Source: Methylobacterium brachiatum (GTDB lineage Bacteria > Pseudomonadota > Alphaproteobacteria > Rhizobiales > Beijerinckiaceae). From it: a stretch of 35,199 nt of DNA. Every line of letters starts with the position of its first letter. Position 1 is the first letter of the stretch. Position numbers and translations under genes: made by a program. Shown in pieces: positions 15,521 to 23,428 of the stretch. Below the pieces are notes generated by a model that saw only the letters and a program-made list of their open reading frames with translations, had not been told where the DNA came from and did no database searches. The DNA is taken from positions 1-35,199 of the forward strand of contig NZ_JAJALK010000030.1 of the NCBI RefSeq assembly GCF_020523825.1, given 5' to 3'.

Positions 15521-17140
15521 ATGTCCCATGTTTTCGAGTCGGGGCTCGATGCCGGGCCAGCCAACTTCGCGCCATTGACGCCGGTGAGCTTCCTGGTCCG
15601 CGCTGCGAGCGGCCTCGGCCATCGCGTCGCGGTGATCGACGGCGATCGACGCATTACCTACGCGGCGCTCTATGCCCGCTGCCGCCGCTTCGCTTCCGCC
15701 ATGGCGCGGCGCGGCATCGGACACCTCGATACGGTGGCCATTCTGGCCTCGAACACGCCCGAGATGATCGAAGCACATTTCAGCGTGCCGATGCTGGGTG
15801 CGGTGTTGAATCCGCTGAATACGCGTCTCGACCCGGCGACAATCGCTTTCTCCTTGAGCCACGGAGGGGCCAAGGTGCTGATCGTCGATGGCGAACACGC
15901 CGGTCTGGCTGCCGCATCGCTCGCGCTTGTGGACCGCCGACCCCTCGTCGTAGGCGTGTCGGCAAGCGGAAGTTTCGATGCCACTCCCGACGTGCTCGAC
16001 TACGAAGCGCTCCTCGCGGAGGGCGATTCAGAGGATGCTTGGGCCGGCCCGGCAGACGAGTGGCAGTCGCTGTGTCTGCTCTACACCTCCGGCACAACGG
16101 GCGATCCTAAGGGAGCCGTCTATAGTCATCGGGGCGCCTACCTACAGGCGCTCGGTAACGCTCTCACCTTCGGCCTCAGTCAGGACAGCGTGTACCTCTG
16201 GACGCTTCCGATGTTTCACTGCAGCGGCTGGTCATATCCCTGGGCGGTGGTTGCGGCCGGTGGGACCCAGGTCTGCCTGCGCAAGGCCGATCCGGCCGTG
16301 ATCTTCGGGCTCATCGCCGAGCATCGCGTCACGCACCTGTGTGGGGCTCCTGTCCTCTTGTCGATGATGGCGCAAGCGCCGGCCTCGCAACGACTTCCGT
16401 TCTCGCATACAGTTCGATGCGCCATCGGCGGCGCGGCGCCACCTTCGACGGTTCTGCGCTCCGTAGAAGCCATGGGTTTCGCAGTGGCCCAACTCTACGG
16501 CGCCACGGAGACCTACGGACCTGGCACGGTCTGCCTGCAACAGGCCGAATGGGCCGGTCTGAGCGAGGAAGAACGCTACGCTCGCATGGCACGTCAGGGC
16601 ATCGCGCTTCCAACCGTAGCCGAACTCGCCGTGGTCGACCCCGGAGATCTAACCCCGGTGCCGCGCGACGGCCGCACGGTCGGTGAGATCGCTATGCGCG
16701 GCAATACAGTGATGAAAGGTTATCTCAAGAACCCGGATGCGACCGCCCGGACCTTGCGGGAGGGCTGGTACCTGTCAGGGGATCTCGCCGTATGGCATCC
16801 CGATGGCGCGATCGAAATCAGGGATCGAGCCAAAGACATCATCATCTCCGGTGGCGAAAACATCTCAAGTCTCGAAGTGGAAGAGGTCCTGACTCGGCAC
16901 CCCTCGGTCCTGTTCGCAGCGGTTGTCGCGAAGCCAGACCCGACCTGGGGCGAGAGTCCGTGCGCCTTCCTCGAACTCAAGCCGGATGCGCCACCGGTAA
17001 CCGCGGACGAGATCGTCGCCTTTTGTCGAAATCATCTCGCCCGCTTCAAAATCCCCAAGGCTGTCGTTTTTGGGCCATTGCCGAAGACGGCAACAGGGAA
17101 GATCCAGAAATTCGTTCTGCGAAGCCGGGTACGTGTCTGA
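15521..17140 (+). CDS. Acyl-CoA synthetase (AMP-forming), LvaE-like
   Basis: A 539-residue adenylate-forming enzyme. Motifs in order: LYTSGTTGDPKGAVYSHRGA (P-loop, about residue 187), YGATETYGPG (A5), YLSGDLAVWHPDG (A7), IEIRDRAKDIIISGGENISS (A8) and the C-terminal Lys in LPKTATGKIQKF. This is the arrangement of fatty-acid/short-chain acyl-CoA ligases. I chose the ATG at 15521, where family similarity begins; a GTG four codons earlier is possible, and neither has a strong ribosome-binding site. It would activate the imported acid as its CoA ester for the kinase/dehydrogenase steps. It is a different subfamily from the ligase at 23429. Confidence 0.92.
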   Translation: MSHVFESGLDAGPANFAPLTPVSFLVRAASGLGHRVAVIDGDRRITYAALYARCRRFASAMARRGIGHLDTVAILASNTPEMIEAHFSVPMLGAVLNPLNTRLDPATIAFSLSHGGAKVLIVDGEHAGLAAASLALVDRRPLVVGVSASGSFDATPDVLDYEALLAEGDSEDAWAGPADEWQSLCLLYTSGTTGDPKGAVYSHRGAYLQALGNALTFGLSQDSVYLWTLPMFHCSGWSYPWAVVAAGGTQVCLRKADPAVIFGLIAEHRVTHLCGAPVLLSMMAQAPASQRLPFSHTVRCAIGGAAPPSTVLRSVEAMGFAVAQLYGATETYGPGTVCLQQAEWAGLSEEERYARMARQGIALPTVAELAVVDPGDLTPVPRDGRTVGEIAMRGNTVMKGYLKNPDATARTLREGWYLSGDLAVWHPDGAIEIRDRAKDIIISGGENISSLEVEEVLTRHPSVLFAAVVAKPDPTWGESPCAFLELKPDAPPVTADEIVAFCRNHLARFKIPKAVVFGPLPKTATGKIQKFVLRSRVRV

Positions 17141-17262
17141 TCGTTATCATCGAGAAGTAATATCGCGCGCCTTCTTCGATCCGACGGCCGGCAGCAGCGG
17201 CGGAAGTGCCTGGTTGGACAAGGCGCTCGAAGCGAAAACTTCCCCTTAAACGGAGATCTTCC

Positions 17263-18360
17263 ATGGCGATGAAGCTGTCGATCGTTGGCTGTGGCCTTAT
17301 GGGAGGTGGTATCGCCATCGATGCGGCGCGACACGGCATAGGCGTGCGCGTCTACGATACGCGGCCGGAAAGTACAGATGATCTCCACCGGCGGGCCGCC
17401 GGCGTCTACGCGCGTTGGGTCAAAAACGGTCGCATGACGCAAGAGGCGGCCAGGGCTTCTCTCGCCCGCATCGCACCGACTGGGACGCTCGCGGAAGTCG
17501 GTGACGCAGACCTTATCATCGAGGCAATTTTTGAAGACCTTACCCTCAAGAGAGGCCTGATGGCGGCCCTCGCGCAACATCTCGGACCGGATACGATCGT
17601 CGCTACAAACACCAGCGCGCTGCGCGTAGGAGCAATTGCAGAGGATCTTACGTTCGCAGACCGGGTTCTCGGACTGCATTACTTCAGTCCCGCTGAAGTT
17701 TCACCCTTGGTTGAGGTGGTCCGCGCTCCGCATACAAGCGAGGTGGCGGTGGCCCGCGCCCTAACGTTCCTGACCGAGACGCGGAGAACCCCCCTGCCCT
17801 GCGCCGATTCGCCAGGCTTTGCCATCAACCGCTTCTTCTGCCCTTATTATAACGAAGCCGTGCGATTGGTCGAAGATGGGCTCGCCACGCCTTCGGAAGT
17901 GGACGTGGTCGCTCGCGAACGTCTCGGGGTCGCCGCCGGGCCGTTTACTGTTTTGAACCTCATCGGTTTACGCGTCGCGAGTCGCGCTATGGAAAACCTC
18001 GCCTCACTTGGCCCATTCTATGCGGCGAGCTCGGAACTGTTGGTTCGAGCCGATCGAAATACCCCTTATTCGATCGCGGATGATGCGACCGTCCCAGAAA
18101 GCAGCGACCTCATCGAGGATCGTCTCGTCGCGGCTTTGGCGGTGCCCGCGCTCGAATTGCTGGAAGAGGGCGTCGCCGGGCGGGAGGAGACGGACCGCGG
18201 CGCCGTCATGGCACTCAAGTTCGAGCGTGGCCCGTACGCCTTGATCCGGAGCTATCCTGTTACCCGGGTTGGAGCGGCGATCGAAGCCATATGTAAGCGT
18301 TATCAACACCCGCCCCCCTCCGCGGACACAATCGGCAGTGTGTTGTCCAATGTAGATTGA
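17263..18360 (+). CDS. 3-hydroxyacyl-CoA dehydrogenase
   Basis: A 365-residue NAD-dependent enzyme. The Rossmann motif is IVGCGLMGGGIAIDAARHGI at the N-terminus. DADLIIEAIFEDLTLKRGLM and TNTSALRVGAIAEDL follow, then GLHYFSPAEVSPLVEVV with the catalytic His. Next comes the helical domain starting DSPGFAINRFFCPYYNEAVR and a shorter second helical domain. The ATG at 17263 has GGAG eight bases upstream. It would oxidise L-3-hydroxyacyl-CoA to 3-ketoacyl-CoA. It is the last gene of this cluster. It also suits (S)-3-hydroxybutyryl-CoA, the product of the mutase encoded at 23-27 kb, so it may link the two pathways. The 3' end runs into IS debris. Confidence 0.9.
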   Translation: MAMKLSIVGCGLMGGGIAIDAARHGIGVRVYDTRPESTDDLHRRAAGVYARWVKNGRMTQEAARASLARIAPTGTLAEVGDADLIIEAIFEDLTLKRGLMAALAQHLGPDTIVATNTSALRVGAIAEDLTFADRVLGLHYFSPAEVSPLVEVVRAPHTSEVAVARALTFLTETRRTPLPCADSPGFAINRFFCPYYNEAVRLVEDGLATPSEVDVVARERLGVAAGPFTVLNLIGLRVASRAMENLASLGPFYAASSELLVRADRNTPYSIADDATVPESSDLIEDRLVAALAVPALELLEEGVAGREETDRGAVMALKFERGPYALIRSYPVTRVGAAIEAICKRYQHPPPSADTIGSVLSNVD

Positions 18361-18496
18361 TGTCGCCCGCCGGTTTTATATGATCGAATAACGGTCGAGG
18401 CCCCTAGTCGTGTTTCTCGCACCGTTCCGCCTAAATATCAAAGCTGCAACTTGGGAATCCTTGAGCTGTGGAAGCCTTTGACGTCGCCGTCGTGGC

Positions 18497-18810
18497 GGGG
18501 GAAAGATCTACCTGCTCGTCAAATACCCGACGAAGGTGCGGCTCTCGGAACTCGTCTACAGCTTGAAGGGCGTGTTGAGCCGCCTGCGCAAGAAAGAGTT
18601 TTCGGAGATCGCCCGGTTCCGGTCGGTAAAGAAGAACCGCGGCGTGCTATGGACTCCGAGCTGCTCCGCGGTTCAGTCGACGGCGCGCCGCGGTCAACCT
18701 TGAAGCAGCACATCGCGGCCCAGGTCGCCAGGATCGCGGCCGACGCCGCGGGCACGCCTACATCCTCTCCCTGAAGAGAGGCGAATTGGCACGCGTTCCG
18801 CCAAGCATCA
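18497..18810 (+). pseudogene. Degraded IS200/IS605 tnpA fragment with element left end
   Basis: A frame from 18503 reads KIYLLVKYPTKVRLSELVYS, then LKGVLSRLRKKEFSEIARF and GVLWTPS, the middle of a Y1 (HUH) IS200-type TnpA; it stops at 18701. The continuation (GAPRSTLKQHIAAQ) is in another frame, ending ADAAGTPTSSP-stop. The N-terminal HUH motif is missing. The last ~70 bases (18741-18806) match the tnpA end and left-end sequence of the 507-bp elements, including a cctctc/gagagg hairpin at 18763-18780. So this is the tnpA half of the same IS lineage, broken by at least one frameshift and an N-terminal loss. Confidence 0.7.
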
Positions 18811-18845
18811 GATTTCGACAACTGGTTGCGCGCCTTCTGACGGTC

Positions 18846-19502
18846 TCATGCTCCTTCCGGCTCGATTCGAACCCGCTCATAGGCTTCGACAACATGCCGG
18901 CGCATCAGATCTGCAGCGCCGGCCGCGTCACCGAAGATCATACGTTCGAGAATGCGGCTGTGCTCCTGCCACACGCTGATCGACATGCCCGGATAGCGGA
19001 GCACCTGCCCCATCGCCCGGCGCAGGTGAAGCCAGTGAAGGCGCATAGTTTCACCGATGATCGGGTTGCCGGACAGCTCGTAGATGAAGGCATGGAAATC
19101 CATGTCGGCCTGGAGCGTGGCGCGCGCGTCGCCCGCCACCACCAAGTTGCGACCGTGTTCCACTAGCGAGCGCCCTCGCACGATCGCGTTCTTGGTCAGA
19201 CGCTGTGTCGCGAGGCTGACCGCGAGCGGCTCGACGGCCGAGCGGAATTGATAGATCGCCTGGAAAAATTCGGGTTCGACGGCGGTAACGGTGAGCCCGC
19301 GACGGCCTGACTGCATCAGGAAGCCCTGCGCCTTCAGCACCGCGAGAGCATGGGTAACAGGCTGACGTGACACGCTGAGCCGGGCCGCGATGTCGTCCTG
19401 CGTGAGGCGTTCGCCAGGCTTGAACGTGCCATCGCACAAGGCGTCCAATATCACATTATAGGCTTGATCGACGAGGCTCGTCGACGGCTCGAGTGACTGC
19501 AA
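18846..19502 (-). CDS. GntR-family regulator with FCD domain
   Basis: A 218-residue protein from a TTG at 19502 that has GGAGG seven bases upstream; longer frames lack such a site. The N-terminal winged helix reads ILDALCDGTFKPGERLTQDD then IAARLSVSRQPVTHALAVLK. The C-terminal FCD domain has the metal-binding pattern with DMDFHAFIYELSGNPIIGET and a later HW.H segment. FCD-type GntR regulators respond to small carboxylates. It is divergent from the second MFS transporter, with 267 bases between them. It likely controls that transporter and perhaps the ThDP/mutase genes, since a related GAATTCC-containing sequence recurs before hcmB. Confidence 0.88.
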   Translation of the reverse strand: MQSLEPSTSLVDQAYNVILDALCDGTFKPGERLTQDDIAARLSVSRQPVTHALAVLKAQGFLMQSGRRGLTVTAVEPEFFQAIYQFRSAVEPLAVSLATQRLTKNAIVRGRSLVEHGRNLVVAGDARATLQADMDFHAFIYELSGNPIIGETMRLHWLHLRRAMGQVLRYPGMSISVWQEHSRILERMIFGDAAGAADLMRRHVVEAYERVRIEPEGA

Positions 19503-19555
19503 GCCCCGTCCTCCGGTACGCGAACTCGACAACCGTATCACGCCCGCTTGACAGA

Positions 19556-19569
19556 AGAGCAAGCGCTCT
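19556..19569. promoter_or_regulatory. Inverted repeat in the GntR/MFS intergenic region
   Basis: AGAGC-AAGC-GCTCT, 54 bases upstream of the GntR start and 200 bases upstream of the MFS start, just after a TTGACA (19549-19554). Possible operator or promoter element; speculative. Confidence 0.25.
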
Positions 19570-19769
19570 GCACGCTGCGTTCGGTGTACTGAATTCCGAG
19601 TTCGAATTTTCTAACTGGCGCCGAACAGCAATCGTCTGGCCGGAGCGCCACCGGCGCGCTCCCTAAGAAAAGAGAATGGGATTGTGATCGGCAAACGCCG
19701 ACAGAATTTTCCAGGGTTAATCCGCCAAATCACAAGAAGAGACTATCAACAACATAGAGGGAGGACGTC

Positions 19770-21074
19770 ATGTCGAGCGGTCTCACGCTGGCCCCCGTCA
19801 CCGATCTGCCTTCGCGCGATGCTCTCTACGGCCGGTTGCTGCGCAGGATCGTGCCGTTCTTGCTTCTCTGTTACGTCGCGGCCTACCTCGACCGCGTCAA
19901 TGTCGGCTTCGCCAAGCTACAGATGCTGAGCGACCTGAAATTCAGTGAAACGGTGTACGGGTTGGGAGCGGGCGTGTTCTTCGTTGGCTACGCCTTATTT
20001 GAGGTCCCGAGCAACATCATCATGGTGCGATTTGGTCCGCGCTACTGGATCGCGCGAATCATGATCACCTGGGGCGTGATCTCGGCCGCGATGATGTTCG
20101 TCACGTCGCCGACGAGCTTCTACGTCCTGCGCTTCCTGTTGGGTGTGGCGGAGGCCGGATTTATCCCGGCGATCATCTACTACCTGACCATTTGGTTCCC
20201 CTCCGCCTATCGCGGCAAAGCCTCAGCGCTGTTCCTGGCGGGGATCCCGCTCTCGGGCATCGTCGGAGGCCCGCTGTCGGGCTGGATCATGACCGCCTTC
20301 CACGGAGCGACCGGCCTCCAGGGATGGCAGTGGATGTTCCTGATCGAAGGCCTGCTCGCCTCGCTGCTCGGGATCGTCTGCCTGTTCCGGCTCGACGACG
20401 ACGCGGCCTCGGCGGCTTGGCTCACACAGGACGAGAAACAGCAGATCGCCGCCGACATTGCCGCGGAGGCGCGCGAGAAGCCGTTGCACACCGCTCGCCA
20501 CGGTCTGACCAGCGGCCGGATCTGGCTGCTCAGCGGCACCTACTTCTTCTTCACCATGGGTCTTTACGGTCTCAGCTTCTGGCTGCCGACAATCATCCGC
20601 GATAGCGGGGTCAAGGATCCGCTGACCGTCGGCTTGCTCACCGCGATCCCCTACACGGGGGCGCTGGCGACGATGTACATCGTCGGATTAAGTTCGGACC
20701 GCCAGCGCGAGCGGCGTTGGCATCTCGCGGTCCCCGCCCTCGTGGGAGCGGCGGGGCTCATCGCCAGCGTGCTGGTGGCCCACAGCCCCGCCATGGCACT
20801 CGCCGCTCTCACGGTCGCGTCCGCCGGCACCCTCACCTGCATCCCACAATTCTACACTCTGGCACCGAGCGTTCTTACGGGCGCGGCAGCGGCGACCGGC
20901 CTCGCGGTGGCGAACTCAGTGGGCAGCGTCGCGGGCTTCGTCAGTCCGTACCTCTTGGGCTGGGTCAAGGACGCCACCGGCAGCACCGGACAGGGGGTGA
21001 TGGTGCTCGGCGCCACGCTCGTGGTCGGCGCGCTCCTAGTCTTCATCAACCCGGCCCGGCTCGTGAACCGCTGA
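19770..21074 (+). CDS. MFS transporter, ACS family (second copy)
   Basis: A 434-residue, 12-helix transporter closely resembling the one at 14124 (RIVPFLLLCYVAAYLDRVNV, VYGLGAGVFFVGYALFEVPS, SFWLPTIIRDSGVKDPLTVG). The ATG has GGGAGGAC just upstream. By position between the GntR regulator and the 2-hydroxyisobutyrate genes it is the best candidate importer of 2-hydroxyisobutyrate or a related hydroxy acid. Its stop codon lies inside a perfect 22-bp palindrome shared with the stop of the convergent ThDP enzyme gene. Confidence 0.9.
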   Translation: MSSGLTLAPVTDLPSRDALYGRLLRRIVPFLLLCYVAAYLDRVNVGFAKLQMLSDLKFSETVYGLGAGVFFVGYALFEVPSNIIMVRFGPRYWIARIMITWGVISAAMMFVTSPTSFYVLRFLLGVAEAGFIPAIIYYLTIWFPSAYRGKASALFLAGIPLSGIVGGPLSGWIMTAFHGATGLQGWQWMFLIEGLLASLLGIVCLFRLDDDAASAAWLTQDEKQQIAADIAAEAREKPLHTARHGLTSGRIWLLSGTYFFFTMGLYGLSFWLPTIIRDSGVKDPLTVGLLTAIPYTGALATMYIVGLSSDRQRERRWHLAVPALVGAAGLIASVLVAHSPAMALAALTVASAGTLTCIPQFYTLAPSVLTGAAAATGLAVANSVGSVAGFVSPYLLGWVKDATGSTGQGVMVLGATLVVGALLVFINPARLVNR

Positions 21075-21091
21075 GCGGGGCCCCGCTCAGC
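21070..21091. terminator. Bidirectional terminator-like perfect palindrome
   Basis: A 22-base perfect palindrome, GCTGAGCGGGG and its exact complement, centred between two convergent genes. It contains both stop codons symmetrically: TGA at 21072-21074 for the MFS gene and the complement of TGA at 21087-21089 for the ThDP enzyme. It lacks T-runs, but the GC stem would act identically on both transcripts. Confidence 0.5.
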
Positions 21092-22799
21092 CGGCGCGCC
21101 AGGCCCGCTCGGCCCGGTCCCAGGCCTCGAGGGGCTGCAGGTCCGGAACCCAGGCAAGGCCGCTCTTGGCATCTGACGAGACCGCCTCTCCAGTCACCAA
21201 CACGTCGAGCAGGGCCGGCAGGTTCGCCATCGCCCGCGCGAGAGCCGCGGGCAGCGCGTCGGCCCGCTCCACACGCTCGGCGTACAGGCCGAAGGCACGG
21301 GCCATCGCGGCGTGGTCGGCATGCTGGAGTCGCGTCCCGACCACGCGCCCGTGCGTGACGGTCTGGTCGTGGACTTCGATCTGCCAGGCCCCGTTGTTAG
21401 CCACCACGAACAGGACTTTGGCCCCGTGCCGCTGGGCGGTGTCGAGCTCCATGGCGTTGAATCCGAAGGCGCCATCCCCGGTGGCGACCACGACATTCCG
21501 TTCGGGCTCCGCGAGGGCGGCGGCGATCCCGTAGGGCACGCCGACGCCGATGCAGCCGAACGGCCCGGGATCCAGCACGGTCCGGGCCGAGAGGCCCACC
21601 CGGGCGAAGCTGAGGAAATCGCCACCGTCCGTGCAGATGATGGCCTCAGAGCCGGCGACCGCCTGCAGCGCGTCGAGCAGCCGGTTCGGGTGCATCAGCC
21701 CATCTGAACCGCCGGGCGCCGCGCGGGCCTGCTCGCGGAGCTTGTCGACCCGCGCGACATGGCCAACCCGCAATGCATCGACCCAGACCCGATCGACGAG
21801 CGGATCGCGCTCTTCGATGCCGCGCACCAGCGCCATCAGCGTCTCCCCGGGATCGGCCAGAATGGCCGTCCCGGGGCGGTTGTCGCGGAGTTCCGCAGGC
21901 GCTCCGGCGATGCGCAGAAATTGCGCGGCGCTGAATACCGCCGGCGAGCCGTAGGCGAGCTGGAAGTCGAGACGCCGGCCGACCGTGACCACGAGGTCGG
22001 CCTCGGCCATCGCGCGGCCGCGCATCGCGGCGACCACAGACGGGTGATCATCCGGCACGAGCCCACGGCTCTCGCCGGTGTCGAGATAGGGACAACCGAG
22101 GCGGTCGAGCAGCGCCAGGAGCTGCGGCCCCGCCCCGCGTGCGCCGCGCCCGCTGACGATCAGCGGGCGCTTGGATGCGACCAGCAAGTCCACGGCGTGG
22201 TCAACCGCCTCGGGATCGGGCCGAGGCCGCGTCAGGACTCGAGGGCGCATCAGTTCAGGCAGCAGTAGCGGTGCGGGTACGTCGGCCCGCAGCACGTCGG
22301 TCGGGACGTCGAGGAAGGCAGGCCCCGGGTCGCCCCCCTCCCCCAGGGCCCGGGCCACCGCTTCCGCGAGCTCTTGCGGGATGAGGCCTGGCTCGCGCAC
22401 GGTGCGGGCATAGCGGGTGATCGGGCCGACCAGGCGCGCGTGGTCGAGATCCTGCAGAGCGCCCCGGTTTTCCTGGTCCCGCGGCGGCGTCCCCGAGAGG
22501 ATCAGAATCGGCGCACGCGAGATGTGTGCGTTCGCGATGCCGGTCATGGCGTTCGTGACGCCCGGCCCCGCCGTCACCAAGGCGACGCCGAGGGCGCCTG
22601 TCACCTCAGCCTCACCTTGCGCCATGTGTACGGCCGCGCGCTCGTCGCGCACATCCACGATGCGGATGCCGACGGCATCGACGGCCATCCAGACCGGCAT
22701 GATGTGACCGCCGCAGAGGCCGTAGACCCGCTGGACCCCTCGATTTTTGAGGAACCGCGCAATCACAGACGCAGCTTGGTAGTCTTGGGTTGTGCACAT
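21087..22799 (-). CDS. ThDP-dependent 2-hydroxyacyl-CoA lyase-like enzyme
   Basis: A 570-residue enzyme of the acetolactate synthase/oxalyl-CoA decarboxylase superfamily. The catalytic Glu is in VRDERAAVHMAQGEAEVTG (Glu53), a central domain follows, and the ThDP-Mg motif is GDGAFGFNAMELDTAQRHG ending VANNGAW (residues 441-471). The C-terminus KSGLAWVPDLQPLEAWDRAE is of the sort that covers the active site in 2-hydroxyacyl-CoA lyases. Such a lyase in Actinomycetospora splits 2-hydroxyisobutyryl-CoA into acetone and formyl-CoA. The gene is divergent from hcmB, which supports this role. GAGGAG precedes the ATG. Plain acetolactate synthase or oxalyl-CoA decarboxylase cannot be excluded. Confidence 0.78.
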   Translation of the reverse strand: MCTTQDYQAASVIARFLKNRGVQRVYGLCGGHIMPVWMAVDAVGIRIVDVRDERAAVHMAQGEAEVTGALGVALVTAGPGVTNAMTGIANAHISRAPILILSGTPPRDQENRGALQDLDHARLVGPITRYARTVREPGLIPQELAEAVARALGEGGDPGPAFLDVPTDVLRADVPAPLLLPELMRPRVLTRPRPDPEAVDHAVDLLVASKRPLIVSGRGARGAGPQLLALLDRLGCPYLDTGESRGLVPDDHPSVVAAMRGRAMAEADLVVTVGRRLDFQLAYGSPAVFSAAQFLRIAGAPAELRDNRPGTAILADPGETLMALVRGIEERDPLVDRVWVDALRVGHVARVDKLREQARAAPGGSDGLMHPNRLLDALQAVAGSEAIICTDGGDFLSFARVGLSARTVLDPGPFGCIGVGVPYGIAAALAEPERNVVVATGDGAFGFNAMELDTAQRHGAKVLFVVANNGAWQIEVHDQTVTHGRVVGTRLQHADHAAMARAFGLYAERVERADALPAALARAMANLPALLDVLVTGEAVSSDAKSGLAWVPDLQPLEAWDRAERAWRAG

Positions 22800-22942
22800 C
22801 TGTTGCTCCTCTCAACCCAGCGTCGCCGTCCCGCACGTTGCGTTTGAATTCCATTTTCAGCACGGCATGATCGATCCTACGCCGCATTTGTGCGCGCCTC
22901 GCGAAGAGGTCGAGGCTTCCGCACTGCAATATAAGTTCAGTC

Positions 22943-22953
22943 TTGACGGTCAA
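22943..22953. promoter_or_regulatory. Palindrome overlapping a possible -35 of the hcm operon
   Basis: TTGAC-G-GTCAA is a perfect inverted repeat whose left half is also a good -35 hexamer (TTGACG). A weak -10 (TACCGA) follows 17 bases on, and hcmB starts 40 bases later. Position and symmetry suggest an operator overlapping the promoter. Confidence 0.35.
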
Positions 22954-23010
22954 CCTGCACAATCGTACCGATGGCATACGGAGTTCGGAATTCAATAGCG
23001 AGAGCCCGAA

Positions 23011-23418
23011 ATGAGCCAGCCAATCCGCGTGTTGCTGGCCAAGGTCGGCCTTGATGGTCACGACCGCGGCGTGAAGGTGGTCGCCCGAACGCTGCGCGAC
23101 GCCGGCATGGACGTGATCTACTCGGGGCTCCACCGCACCCCCGAGGAAGTGGTCACGGCGGCGATCCAGGAGGATGTCGACGTGCTCGGCGTCAGCCTCC
23201 TGTCGGGGGTGCAGCTCACGGTCTTCCCGAAGATCTTCAAGTTGCTGTCGGAGCAGCAGGCGGACGATCTGATCGTGATCGCGGGCGGCGTGATGCCCGA
23301 CGAGGACGTCGTCGCCATCAAGGAGTTGGGCGTGCGCGAGGTCCTGCTACAGGACACGCCGCCGGAAGTCATCGTCAGCACTCTACGCCGGCTGGTGGCC
23401 GAGCGCGGCGAGCGTTGA
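23011..23418 (+). CDS. hcmB: 2-hydroxyisobutyryl-CoA mutase small (B12-binding) subunit
   Basis: A 135-residue cobalamin-binding protein. The base-off/His-on motif is AKVGLDGHDRGVKVVARTLR with the cobalt-ligand His17. It is followed by GVSLLSGVQ (Ser62-Leu-Leu) and IAGGVMP (Gly92-Gly93), the complete DxHxxG...SxL...GG signature. Size and sequence fit the small subunit of two-part acyl-CoA mutases. The large subunit encoded at 25839 carries 2-hydroxyisobutyryl-CoA mutase residues, so this is HcmB, not an isobutyryl- or methylmalonyl-CoA mutase subunit. It starts the operon and is followed at 10 bases by the ligase. Confidence 0.9.
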   Translation: MSQPIRVLLAKVGLDGHDRGVKVVARTLRDAGMDVIYSGLHRTPEEVVTAAIQEDVDVLGVSLLSGVQLTVFPKIFKLLSEQQADDLIVIAGGVMPDEDVVAIKELGVREVLLQDTPPEVIVSTLRRLVAERGER

Positions 23419-23428
23419 GGAGGTGGAC

